12,616 nucleotides of DNA from an uncultured Oscillibacter sp. Lineage in GTDB: Bacteria > Bacillota > Clostridia > Oscillospirales > Oscillospiraceae. Each line of letters begins with the position of its first letter. Within the stretch, counting starts at the first letter, position 1. Position numbers and translations under genes: made by a program. The stretch is taken from positions 1-12,616 of the forward strand of contig CABSFC010000085.1 in the NCBI GenBank assembly GCA_902476875.1, written 5' to 3'. Shown piece after piece: positions 1-5,791 of the stretch. The notes under the pieces are model-generated. The model was not told the origin of the DNA and did not search any database. It worked only from the letters and a program-made list of their open reading frames with translations.

Positions 1-710
1 GGAGGCGTGAAGCTCTTGAAGATGTTGGTGGGAGAGCCCTTCAGGCCGATGGTGGTGGGATCGATCAGGGGATCATCCTTCAGCGTGTTGTAATCATAGG
101 TGTCCAGGGGCTTGCTGTAGGCCTCAAACACGCCGCCGACGCTCATGTAGCGGGGCTCGTTCAGCTCCTTGATGCAGGTGATCAGGCAGGGCGTGTGGGT
201 CTTGATGGTCATGTAGCCGTCCTCCAGCATACGCTTGACGGTGACGGTATTGCCGTCCTTCTGGATGTCGGCGGCGTAGGTGATCTGGGGCAGGTGCAGC
301 TTCTCAGCGATCTGGGGGCCCACCTGGGCGGTATCGCCGTCGATGGCCTGGCGGCCGCACATGACGATGTCGTCGTCCTCCACGCCGATCTTGTTGATGG
401 CGGCGGCAATGATCTGAGAGGTGGCGTAAGTATCGGAGCCGCCGAACTCACGGGCGGAGACCAGGACGGCCTCGTCGGCGCCCATGGCCAGGGCCTCACG
501 CAGCATACCGGCGGCGGGAGCGGGACCCATGGTGACCACGATGACCTTGCAGCCGGTGGCGTCCTTGATCTTCAGGGCGGCCTCCAGGGCGTTCATGTCG
601 TCGGGGTTGGTGATGGTCTGCATGGAAGCGCGATTCAGGGTACCATCGGGATTGACGGCGACCTTACCGGAGGTATCGGGAACCTGCTTGATACTGACAA
701 TGATTTTCAT
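1..710 (-). CDS. etfB: Electron transfer flavoprotein, beta subunit (partial, C-terminus cut by window edge)
   Basis: EtfB is the small subunit of the EtfAB flavoprotein that exchanges electrons with butyryl-CoA dehydrogenase; in clostridia the Bcd-EtfAB complex couples crotonyl-CoA reduction to ferredoxin reduction by NADH (family knowledge). The visible 236 codons begin MKIIVSIKQVPDTSGKV, a typical EtfB opening. They include the nucleotide-binding stretch around residues 110-127 (DDDIVMCGRQAIDGDTAQVG) and a segment at 158-178 resembling the EtfB family signature (VKRMLEDGY...TPCLITC). Full-length EtfB is about 260 residues, so roughly 25 are missing beyond base 1. The ATG at 708-710 has an AGGAGGT ribosome site at 718-724, 20 bp after the bcd stop, so it is cotranscribed with bcd. 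etfA is expected next, outside the window. The call is firm; bifurcating activity is inferred from context. Confidence 0.96.
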   Translation of the reverse strand, partial: MKIIVSIKQVPDTSGKVAVNPDGTLNRASMQTITNPDDMNALEAALKIKDATGCKVIVVTMGPAPAAGMLREALAMGADEAVLVSAREFGGSDTYATSQIIAAAINKIGVEDDDIVMCGRQAIDGDTAQVGPQIAEKLHLPQITYAADIQKDGNTVTVKRMLEDGYMTIKTHTPCLITCIKELNEPRYMSVGGVFEAYSKPLDTYDYNTLKDDPLIDPTTIGLKGSPTNIFKSFTP

Positions 711-730
711 GTTAATCGTTACCTCCTATC

Positions 731-1873
731 TTACTTCACGCCCAGTCGGCTGGAAATGACCATGCGCTGGACCTCGGATGTACCCTCATAGATCTCGGTG
801 ATCTTGGCGTCGCGCATCATGCGCTCCACGGGATACTCACGGGTGTAGCCATAGCCGCCGAACAACTGGACGGCGCGGCGGGTGACGTCGGAAGCAGCCT
901 CGGCGGCGAACAGCTTCGCCATGGAGGCGTCCATGGAATAGTCCTCATGCAGCTGCTTCTTGCAGGCGGCGGCATAGACCAGATACTGGGCGGCCTGCAT
1001 GCGGGTGTGCATGTCGGCCAGCTGGAACTGGGTGTTCTGGAACTGGCTCAGGCGGCGGCCGAACTGGACGCGCTCCTGAGTGTACTTCACGGCCTCGTTC
1101 ACAGCGCCCTCGCCCAGGCCCAAAGCCTGCGCGGCAATGCCGATACGGCCGCCGTCCAGGGTCTGCATGGCGATCTTGAAGCCCTTGCCCTCCTTGCCCA
1201 GCAGGTTCTCCTTGGGCACGATGCAGTCCTCAAAGATCAGGTCGCAGGTGGAGGAACCGCGGATGCCCATCTTCTTCTCGTGCTTGCCGGTGGAGAAGCC
1301 GGGGAAGCTCTTTTCAACGATGAAAGCGGAGATGCCGTGGTTGCCCTTGCTCTTGTCGGTCATGGCGAAGACCACGAAGGTGTCGGCCACGTTGCCGTTG
1401 GTGATGAAGCACTTGGAGCCGTTGAGGACGTAGTGATCGCCCTCCAGGACGGCGGTGGTCTGCTGACCGGAGGCGTCGGTGCCGGCGTTGGGCTCGGTCA
1501 GACCGAAAGCGCCGATCTTGCGGCCGCTCAGCAGGTCGGGCAGATACTTGCGCTTCTGCTCCTCGGTGCCGTTTTCAAAGATGGGGGCGCAGCACAGGGA
1601 GGTGTGGGCGGACACGATGACCGCGGTGGTGCCGCAGACCTTGGCCAGCTCCTCCACGCACATGGCGTAGGACAGGACGTCGCCGCCGGCGCCGCCGTAC
1701 TCCTTGGGGAAGTAGATGCCCATCATCCCCAGCTTGGCCATCTTCTCGACGGTCTCCATGGGGAACCGCTCCTCTTCGTCGATCTCCTCGGCCAGGGGCT
1801 TGACTTCGTTCTCGGCGAATTCGCGGTACATCTTACGGAGCATCAGCTGCTCGTTTGTCAGATGAAAATCCAT
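731..1873 (-). CDS. bcd: Butyryl-CoA dehydrogenase (acyl-CoA dehydrogenase family)
   Basis: This FAD enzyme reduces crotonyl-CoA to butyryl-CoA with EtfAB, the last step before butyrate release. The 380 residues match the normal length of short-chain acyl-CoA dehydrogenases. The N-terminal helical domain starts MDFHLTNEQLMLRKMYREFA. Family signature 1 lies near residues 122-135 (GAFGLTEPNAGTDA), and signature 2 near 336-355 (FGGYGYTREYPVERMMRDAK). The expected catalytic base is Glu363 in the motif IYEGTSEVQ, the position used by butyryl- and medium-chain enzymes. The ATG at 1871-1873 follows an AAGGAG-type ribosome site. The gene sits 27 bp after hbd and 20 bp before etfB, in one operon. Specificity for C4 is inferred from the residue pattern and neighbours; a general short-chain acyl-CoA dehydrogenase is the only realistic alternative. 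Confidence 0.95.
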   Translation of the reverse strand: MDFHLTNEQLMLRKMYREFAENEVKPLAEEIDEEERFPMETVEKMAKLGMMGIYFPKEYGGAGGDVLSYAMCVEELAKVCGTTAVIVSAHTSLCCAPIFENGTEEQKRKYLPDLLSGRKIGAFGLTEPNAGTDASGQQTTAVLEGDHYVLNGSKCFITNGNVADTFVVFAMTDKSKGNHGISAFIVEKSFPGFSTGKHEKKMGIRGSSTCDLIFEDCIVPKENLLGKEGKGFKIAMQTLDGGRIGIAAQALGLGEGAVNEAVKYTQERVQFGRRLSQFQNTQFQLADMHTRMQAAQYLVYAAACKKQLHEDYSMDASMAKLFAAEAASDVTRRAVQLFGGYGYTREYPVERMMRDAKITEIYEGTSEVQRMVISSRLGVK

Positions 1874-1900
1874 ACCTAATTTCTCCTTTTCTGTCAGGTT

Positions 1901-2737
1901 TTACTTGGAGTAATCATAGAAGCCCTTGCCGGTCTTGCGGCCCAGCAGACCGCCGCGGACCATCTTCTTCAGCAGCAGGGCGGGACGGTACTTGGGATCG
2001 CCGGTTTCGGTGCACAGGGTGTCCATGATGGCCAGGCACACGTCCAGGCCGATGAAGTCGCCCAGAGCCAGGGGGCCCATGGGATGGTTGGCGCCCAAGC
2101 GCATGGACTTGTCGATGTCCTCCACGGAGGCGACGCCGGTCTCCACCAGGCCGATGGCCTCGTTGATCATGGGGATCAGGATCTTGTTCACCACAAAGCC
2201 GGGAGCCTCGGCCACCTCGACGGGGTCCTTGCCGATCTCCTGGGACAGCTTGTAGACGAAATCAAAGGTCTCCTGGGTGGTGTTGGCGCCCCGGATGATC
2301 TCCACCAGCTTCATGCTGGGCACGGGGTTGAAGAAGTGCATGCCGATAACGGGGTGATTCAGGCCGTTGCCCATCTCGGTGATGGACAGAGAGGAGGTGT
2401 TGGAGGCGAAGATGGCCTCGGGCTTGCACATGGCGTCCAGCTCGTTCAGCAGCTCCTTCTTGGTGGCCATGTCCTCCTTGACACACTCGATGATCAGGTC
2501 GGCGTCGGCGCAGGCGGACTTCTCCTCCACCAGGACGTTGGCCAGCAGCGCGTCCACGGCCTCCTGGGTCATCTTGCCCTTCTCCACGCGCTTCTGGAGA
2601 GACTTGGCCAGCTTTTCCTTGTGCCGCTGGGCAGAGGCGACGGAGCTTGCATACATCAGGGCGGTGTGGCCCTTCGCGGCGAAGACCTGCGCAATGCCGC
2701 TACCCATGGTACCTGCGCCAAAAATTGCTACCTTCAT
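1901..2737 (-). CDS. hbd: 3-hydroxybutyryl-CoA dehydrogenase
   Basis: The enzyme interconverts acetoacetyl-CoA and 3-hydroxybutyryl-CoA, using NAD(P)H, in the butyrate pathway. At 278 residues it has the family's usual size. The N-terminal Rossmann motif GAGTMGSG is at residues 7-14. The catalytic region is intact: SNTSSLSITE near 112-121, GMHFFNP at 132-138 with the catalytic His134, and FVVNKIL near 181-187. Ser115, His134 and Asn184 appear to correspond to the active-site residues known from clostridial Hbd. The C-terminal domain ends GLLGRKTGKGFYDY, as in homologues. The ATG at 2735-2737 has an AGGAGG ribosome site at 2745-2750. It is the first gene of hbd-bcd-etfB, unlike the crt-bcd-etfB-etfA-hbd order of Clostridium acetobutylicum. 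Upstream lie a promoter and a Rex-type operator, suggesting redox control. Confidence 0.95.
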   Translation of the reverse strand: MKVAIFGAGTMGSGIAQVFAAKGHTALMYASSVASAQRHKEKLAKSLQKRVEKGKMTQEAVDALLANVLVEEKSACADADLIIECVKEDMATKKELLNELDAMCKPEAIFASNTSSLSITEMGNGLNHPVIGMHFFNPVPSMKLVEIIRGANTTQETFDFVYKLSQEIGKDPVEVAEAPGFVVNKILIPMINEAIGLVETGVASVEDIDKSMRLGANHPMGPLALGDFIGLDVCLAIMDTLCTETGDPKYRPALLLKKMVRGGLLGRKTGKGFYDYSK

Positions 2738-2844
2738 GTTTTTTTCCTCCTGTTATTTCAATTCTGAATTCGCGTTTCTTGTACTCAGTGCTTGCGGGGG
2801 AAAACAGAGCAAATACGTAGTTTGCCAATTTACTCACAATCTTT

Positions 2845-2873
2845 ATTATAGGTTCCTCTCCCGCATTTATCAA
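2845..2873 (-). promoter_or_regulatory. Promoter of the hbd-bcd-etfB operon (proximal)
   Basis: On the minus strand, TTGATA (2868-2873) is separated by exactly 17 bp from a perfect TATAAT (2845-2850). This is a strong housekeeping-sigma promoter. The expected start is near 2838, giving a 5' leader of about 100 nt before hbd. No clear hairpin was found in that leader. Confidence 0.8.
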
Positions 2874-2938
2874 GTCTAAATTGCGCCGTACCTGCTCTGT
2901 TTTCCGCTTTTTTACACTTCCCACAAAATACTCGTTAA

Positions 2939-2966
2939 ATTTTATACAATTTTGTTAAGTTGTTAA
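2939..2966 (-). promoter_or_regulatory. Candidate distal promoter overlapping the Rex site
   Basis: On the minus strand TTAACA (2961-2966) and TAAAAT (2939-2944) are 16 bp apart, each one base off consensus. The -35 element falls inside the Rex-type operator, so Rex binding would block it directly. The region is very AT-rich, so a chance match is possible. It would drive the same operon as the stronger proximal promoter. Confidence 0.4.
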
Positions 2967-2969
2967 CAT
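2952..2969. promoter_or_regulatory. Rex (redox-sensing repressor) operator
   Basis: The sequence TTGTTAA-GTTG-TTAACAT matches the known clostridial Rex consensus TTGTTAANNNNTTAACAA at 13 of its 14 fixed positions. Rex binds such sites when NADH is low and releases them when NADH rises. Its known targets in clostridia include the butyrate genes, here represented by hbd-bcd-etfB starting 215 bp downstream on the minus strand. It lies about 80 bp upstream of the proximal hbd promoter, but overlaps the candidate distal one. Confidence 0.75.
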
Positions 2970-3021
2970 ATCAACCCTTCTCCACACCTCCAACGCCCTC
3001 CTTTTTTCAGGCGGAAAACCA

Positions 3022-3050
3022 TTTACAGGGGCGATTTCCTGTGGTAAAAT
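3022..3050 (+). promoter_or_regulatory. Promoter of trmB
   Basis: TTTACA (3022-3027) lies 17 bp before TAAAAT (3045-3050), and the -10 is preceded by TGG, giving an extended -10 (TGN). The predicted start is near 3057. A short inverted repeat, CCACAAG-AA-CTTGTGG (3061-3076), follows at once and could be an operator or the base of a leader hairpin. Confidence 0.65.
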
Positions 3051-3113
3051 CGACCTGCTGCCACAAGAACTTGTGGATTCTGCGTGATTTTATGACTCCA
3101 GGAGGATCTCGTT

Positions 3114-4133
3114 ATGCGTATGCGGAAAAAGAAAAACCTGATCCCCCGGATGGACCGGTGCGGCGACCGTCTGATCCGGGACCCCTACGACCGCCGGGGC
3201 CGCTGGCGGGAGCTGATGCCCGGCGCCCGGGAGCTGCGGCTGGAACTGGGCTGCGGCAAGGGCCGCTTCACCGCCGGGACGGCGGCGGCGGAGCCGGATG
3301 TGCTGTTCATCGCCGTGGAGATGGTGCCGGACGCCATGGTGGTGGCGATGGAGCGGTGCGTGAACGCGGGGCTGACCAACGTTTTTTTCATCGACGCCAA
3401 CGCGGACCAGCTGCCCTGCTTTTTCGCTCCCGGCGAGGTGGACCGCATCTATCTGAACTTCTCCGACCCCTGGCCCAGCAACCGCCACTCCAAGCGGCGG
3501 CTGACCCATGGCAATTTCCTGAAGCTCTACCGCCAAGTGCTGAAAGAGGGCGGCCAGATCCACTTTAAGACCGACAACCAGGGCCTGTTCGAGTTCTCCG
3601 TGGAGGAGATCCCCCGCTTCGGCTTCACCCTGTCGGAGGTCACCCGGAACCTCCACGAGCACGGACCCGTGGGCGTCATGACGGACTACGAAGCCAAGTT
3701 TTATGAGCTGGGCCAGCCCATCAACCGGCTGGTGGCCACGATGGTCCCCTGGGACGAGCCCTTCCCCTTTACCATCAAGGAGCTGCGGGAGCGGTGGCTG
3801 GACGCCTTTGCGGCGGACGTGTCCGAGGAGGATATGGGCAGGTATGTGCTGGCGGGCGGCAGCTATCTCTGGCACATCTTCTCTTATAAGCTGGTACCCT
3901 GTGTGGAGGGCGATGAGGCCCGTAAGGCACTGGCGGGGCTGCCTGACGCCGAGTGCTGCCGGTTTTATAAGGAGTATCCGCCTCAGGACCAGCCCCGCAT
4001 CCGGTTCATCCCCATGGCGGATGTTGCCTCGCTGCCCGATGATCTGGACTGGTATCTGGTGGACAGGGACTTCACCTGGACCTATGTGCACACTCACGAG
4101 AGCGATTGCGGGCCTTATTTTGCGAAGCTGTAA
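3114..4133 (+). CDS. trmB: tRNA (guanine46-N7)-methyltransferase with an extra C-terminal domain
   Basis: TrmB transfers a methyl group from S-adenosylmethionine to N7 of G46 in the tRNA variable loop. Residues about 20-210 are a complete TrmB: SAM motif LELGCGKGR at 43-51, LNFSDPWP at 114-121 followed by the basic SKRRL, FKTDN at 151-155, and the conserved TDYEAKF at 190-196. Bacterial TrmB usually ends near residue 215, yet this protein runs to 339. Residues about 215-339 form a separate segment with LWHIFSYKL (252-260), WYLVDRDFTWTYVHTHE (313-329) and a CGPYF end. From memory this resembles the DUF4275 family, a tentative identification. The ATG at 3114 has GGAGGA 7 bp upstream; a second ATG at 3120 is less well spaced. 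No frameshift is needed to join the parts. It is monocistronic, ending at a bidirectional terminator shared with rplT. Confidence 0.92.
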   Translation: MRMRKKKNLIPRMDRCGDRLIRDPYDRRGRWRELMPGARELRLELGCGKGRFTAGTAAAEPDVLFIAVEMVPDAMVVAMERCVNAGLTNVFFIDANADQLPCFFAPGEVDRIYLNFSDPWPSNRHSKRRLTHGNFLKLYRQVLKEGGQIHFKTDNQGLFEFSVEEIPRFGFTLSEVTRNLHEHGPVGVMTDYEAKFYELGQPINRLVATMVPWDEPFPFTIKELRERWLDAFAADVSEEDMGRYVLAGGSYLWHIFSYKLVPCVEGDEARKALAGLPDAECCRFYKEYPPQDQPRIRFIPMADVASLPDDLDWYLVDRDFTWTYVHTHESDCGPYFAKL

Positions 4134-4149
4134 ACGGCGGCGCAAAACA

Positions 4150-4187
4150 AAAAACAGCGCTTCGGGATATCCCGAAGCGCTGTTTTT
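4150..4187. terminator. Bidirectional intrinsic terminator between trmB and rplT
   Basis: This is a perfect 38-bp palindrome centred on GGGAT|ATCCC, with a GC-rich stem (CAGCGCTTCGGGA and its complement). It is flanked by a T-run on the right (4183-4187) and an A-run on the left. It lies 17 bp after the trmB stop and 18 bp after the rplT stop, so it can end both converging transcripts. Confidence 0.93.
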
Positions 4188-4205
4188 GATTCAAAGAGGA
4201 CCGGA

Positions 4206-4556
4206 TCAGGCTTTCTTGGCGATCTCAGTCAGCTGGGTGAAGGCGGCGGCGTCGTTGACAGCCAGCTCGGCCAGCATCTTGCGGTTGATCTCGATGCCGG
4301 CGACCTTCAGGCCGTGCATGAAGGTGGAATAGTTCATGCCGTTCAGCTTGCAGGCGGCGGAGATGCGGGTGATCCACAGGGAGCGGAAGTCGCGCTTCTT
4401 CAGCCGGCGGCCGGTGTAAGCGTAGGTCAGGGACTTCATCACCGCCTGATTGGCAACGCGGAAATGCTTGGACTTGGAACCCCAGTAGCCCTTGGCCATC
4501 TTCAGGGTCTTATTTCTTCTCTTGCGCGTCATCATCGCGCCTTTGACTCTAGCCAT
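4206..4556 (-). CDS. rplT: 50S ribosomal protein L20
   Basis: L20 binds 23S rRNA early in large-subunit assembly, and in Firmicutes it also represses its own operon by binding the infC leader RNA. The 116-residue length is normal. The basic N-terminal tail MARVKGAMMTRKRRNKTLKMAKGYW and the globular part with FRSLWITRISAACKLNGMNYSTFM are characteristic. The ATG at 4556 has an AGGAGG ribosome site just upstream. It is the last gene of infC-rpmI-rplT, 33 bp after rpmI, and is followed by the shared terminator. Confidence 0.98.
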   Translation of the reverse strand: MARVKGAMMTRKRRNKTLKMAKGYWGSKSKHFRVANQAVMKSLTYAYTGRRLKKRDFRSLWITRISAACKLNGMNYSTFMHGLKVAGIEINRKMLAELAVNDAAAFTQLTEIAKKA

Positions 4557-4589
4557 TGTTTAAACCTCCTATTTCAAACGTCTCGTATT

Positions 4590-4787
4590 TTACTTGTAGG
4601 GGATCATCTTGCGGACAGCGTCCATGTTGGTCACGTCCGCATAGCCGCCGGAGCGCAGATGACGAGTACGTTTGGTCGTCTTCTTGGTCAGGATGTGGCT
4701 CTTGAAAGCCTTGGCGCGCTTGACCTTGCCGGTCTTGGTCAGGTTGAATCTCTTCTTGGCACCGCTATGGGTTTTCAGCTTAGGCAT
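4590..4787 (-). CDS. rpmI: 50S ribosomal protein L35
   Basis: This is a small basic large-subunit protein of 65 residues, the standard length. It starts MPKLKTHSGAKKRFNLTKTG, the L35 hallmark, and ends with the typical LRSGGYADVTNMDAVRKMIPYK region. The ATG at 4787 follows a GGAAGGAG ribosome site. It is middle gene of infC-rpmI-rplT, with a 40-bp gap after infC. Confidence 0.98.
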   Translation of the reverse strand: MPKLKTHSGAKKRFNLTKTGKVKRAKAFKSHILTKKTTKRTRHLRSGGYADVTNMDAVRKMIPYK

Positions 4788-4827
4788 AGTAGTAGCTCCT
4801 TCCGTGTATTTGAAAAATCTTGATCAC

Positions 4828-5352
4828 TTACTTTCCGCCCCTGGGGGACAGGAAAATGGACATCATCCGGCCCTCCAGCTTGGCGGGCTTGTCCAGGTTG
4901 GCGACTCCGGCGCACTGCTCGGCAAATTTGTCCAGCAGGTCCTTGCCGATGTCGGTGTGGGCCATCTCGCGACCGCGGAAGCGGACGGAGACCTTGACGC
5001 GATTGCCGTCGGCGATGAACTTCTGGGCGTTTTTCAGCTTCGTGTTGAAATCTCCAACGTCGATGCCCGGAGACATGCGGATCTCCTTGATCTCCACCAC
5101 ATGCTGGTTCTTCCTGGCTTCCTTCTCCCGCTTGCTCTGTTCAAAGCGGAACTTGCCGTAGTTCATCAGCTTGCAGACCGGGGGAACGGCCTGCGGCGAG
5201 ATCTTGACCAGGTCCAGGCCCTTCTCGTCGGCGATCTTCAAAGCCTCCGCGGGGGCCATGATGCCGAGCTGTTCACCCGCGGGACCGATCAGGCGGATCT
5301 CCCTGTCGCGGATGTCCTCATTCAGTTCATGCACTAACTTAGCTATGGTCAA
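4828..5352 (-). CDS. infC: Translation initiation factor IF-3
   Basis: IF-3 binds the 30S subunit, keeps subunits apart and rejects poor start codons. The N-domain (NEDIRDREIRLIGPAGEQLGI) and C-domain (VSVRFRGREMAHTDIGKDLL) are intact. The IF-3 signature KLMNYGKFRFEQSK lies at about residues 62-75. No ATG is in frame before the conserved N-domain. The upstream-most choice is TTG at 5350-5352, only 4 nt after the GGAGG at 5357-5361. An ATA at 5344-5346, 10 nt after it, gives a protein beginning (M)AKLVHELNEDIR, which aligns well with the Bacillus stearothermophilus IF-3 start, itself an AUU. Either way the start is non-AUG, as expected for a gene whose product represses non-standard starts. 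It is first gene of the operon, under an attenuator leader. Confidence 0.96.
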   Translation of the reverse strand: MTIAKLVHELNEDIRDREIRLIGPAGEQLGIMAPAEALKIADEKGLDLVKISPQAVPPVCKLMNYGKFRFEQSKREKEARKNQHVVEIKEIRMSPGIDVGDFNTKLKNAQKFIADGNRVKVSVRFRGREMAHTDIGKDLLDKFAEQCAGVANLDKPAKLEGRMMSIFLSPRGGK

Positions 5353-5503
5353 AGCACCTCCATCCTAAAATCACAAAACGCGGATACCCATACGGCATCC
5401 GCGCAACAACAAACCGCCCGAACGGCAGTTTGGTAACAACGTGTTGACCTCTTTGCCCTTTGGCTGGAGGTGAGGCGGATGCAATCAGCCTTCTTTGTTT
5501 TGC
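5353..5503 (-). ncRNA. L20-type ribosomal protein leader (cis-regulatory RNA)
   Basis: About 150 nt separate the predicted transcription start (near 5503) from infC. The region holds, in transcript order, the antiterminator strand GCATCCGC (5475-5482), a middle hairpin AAACTGCC-GTTCG-GGCGGTTT (about 5414-5434), and the terminator hairpin before infC. Firmicutes infC-rpmI-rplT operons are known to carry an L20-binding leader working by transcription attenuation. Position, operon and mutually exclusive pairings fit; the L20 binding site itself was not verified. Confidence 0.65.
5367..5403 (-). terminator. Leader attenuator terminator upstream of infC
   Basis: On the minus strand a 10-bp GC-rich hairpin (stem CGCGGATGCC with GGTATCCGCG, one G-U pair; 5379-5403) is followed by TTTT-GTGA-TTTT, and lies directly before the infC ribosome site. 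The 5' arm GCGGATGC (5395-5402) is exactly complementary to GCATCCGC at 5475-5482 earlier in the same transcript, so the leader can switch between terminator and antiterminator. Confidence 0.7.
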
Positions 5504-5509
5504 CTGATT

Positions 5510-5538
5510 AGTATACCAGCCGTTTTCCTGTTTGTCAA
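5510..5538 (-). promoter_or_regulatory. Promoter of infC-rpmI-rplT
   Basis: On the minus strand a perfect TTGACA (5533-5538) is 17 bp from TATACT (5510-5515), and the -10 is preceded by TGG (extended -10). It is among the strongest promoters in the window, fitting a ribosomal-protein operon. Confidence 0.88.
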
Positions 5539-5627
5539 CACCATTTTTTCTTGTTTTTCAGGAATATTTTCCGGCCGGACCGGCAAGAATACGCCTGTAC
5601 CCAGTGAAGCGAAAGGAGGTACCTTTT

Positions 5628-5738
5628 ATGCAGAACCGTGAGAACAATCAGAACGAGCGCAACCAGAATCAGAACCAGAACCAGCGTGAGAACAAGCAGC
5701 AGAACGAGCAGCGCAACCAGAAGGAAAACCGCAAGTAA
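5628..5738 (+). CDS. 36-residue Asn/Gln-rich charged micro-protein, function unknown
   Basis: A 36-codon frame starts at the ATG at 5628 with an excellent AAAGGAGGT ribosome site at 5612-5620, 7 nt away, and is followed by a strong intrinsic terminator. The protein opens MQNRENNQNERNQNQ. Apart from the initial Met it has only five residue types: 12 Asn, 10 Gln, 5 Arg, 5 Glu and 3 Lys, with a net charge near +3. It has no hydrophobic residue besides Met1, so no membrane segment, no fold core and probably no stable tertiary structure. The frame is open upstream to an ATG at 5532, but the ribosome site argues for the short form. Gamma-type small acid-soluble spore proteins are also Gln/Asn-rich, but no SASP motif is visible. 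A weak sporulation-like promoter (GAATA near 5562 and AAGAATA near 5585) was noted without conviction. Confidence 0.75.
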   Translation: MQNRENNQNERNQNQNQNQRENKQQNEQRNQKENRK

Positions 5739-5760
5739 GCTTCCCTCTCTTTGAAACCGC

Positions 5761-5791
5761 GCGGCGGGCCGTTGGCCCGCCGCATCTTTTT
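5761..5791 (+). terminator. Intrinsic terminator of the micro-protein gene
   Basis: A perfect 10-bp stem GCGGCGGGCC / GGCCCGCCGC with a 3-nt loop (5761-5783) is followed by ATCTTTTT (5784-5791). It works only in the plus direction, as no T-run lies on the other side. It abuts the stop codon of the converging minus-strand gene. Confidence 0.92.

Noticed and set aside
947..1879. Plus-strand frame antisense to bcd
   Set aside because: It is Gly/Ala/Leu/His-rich and exactly mirrors bcd; no ribosome site or recognisable domain.
2700..2924. 74-codon minus-strand frame between trmB and hbd, overlapping the hbd start
   Set aside because: It would start at GTG without a ribosome site, contains the proximal hbd promoter, and overlaps hbd in another frame.
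5562..5592. Possible sporulation (sigma-G/F-like) promoter GAATA-N18-AAGAATA for the micro-protein
   Set aside because: Too few consensus positions match in either element to call it a feature; kept only as a hint.
5532..5627. N-terminal extension of the Asn/Gln-rich micro-protein to an upstream ATG
   Set aside because: No ribosome site precedes 5532, whereas a near-perfect one sits 7 nt before the ATG at 5628.
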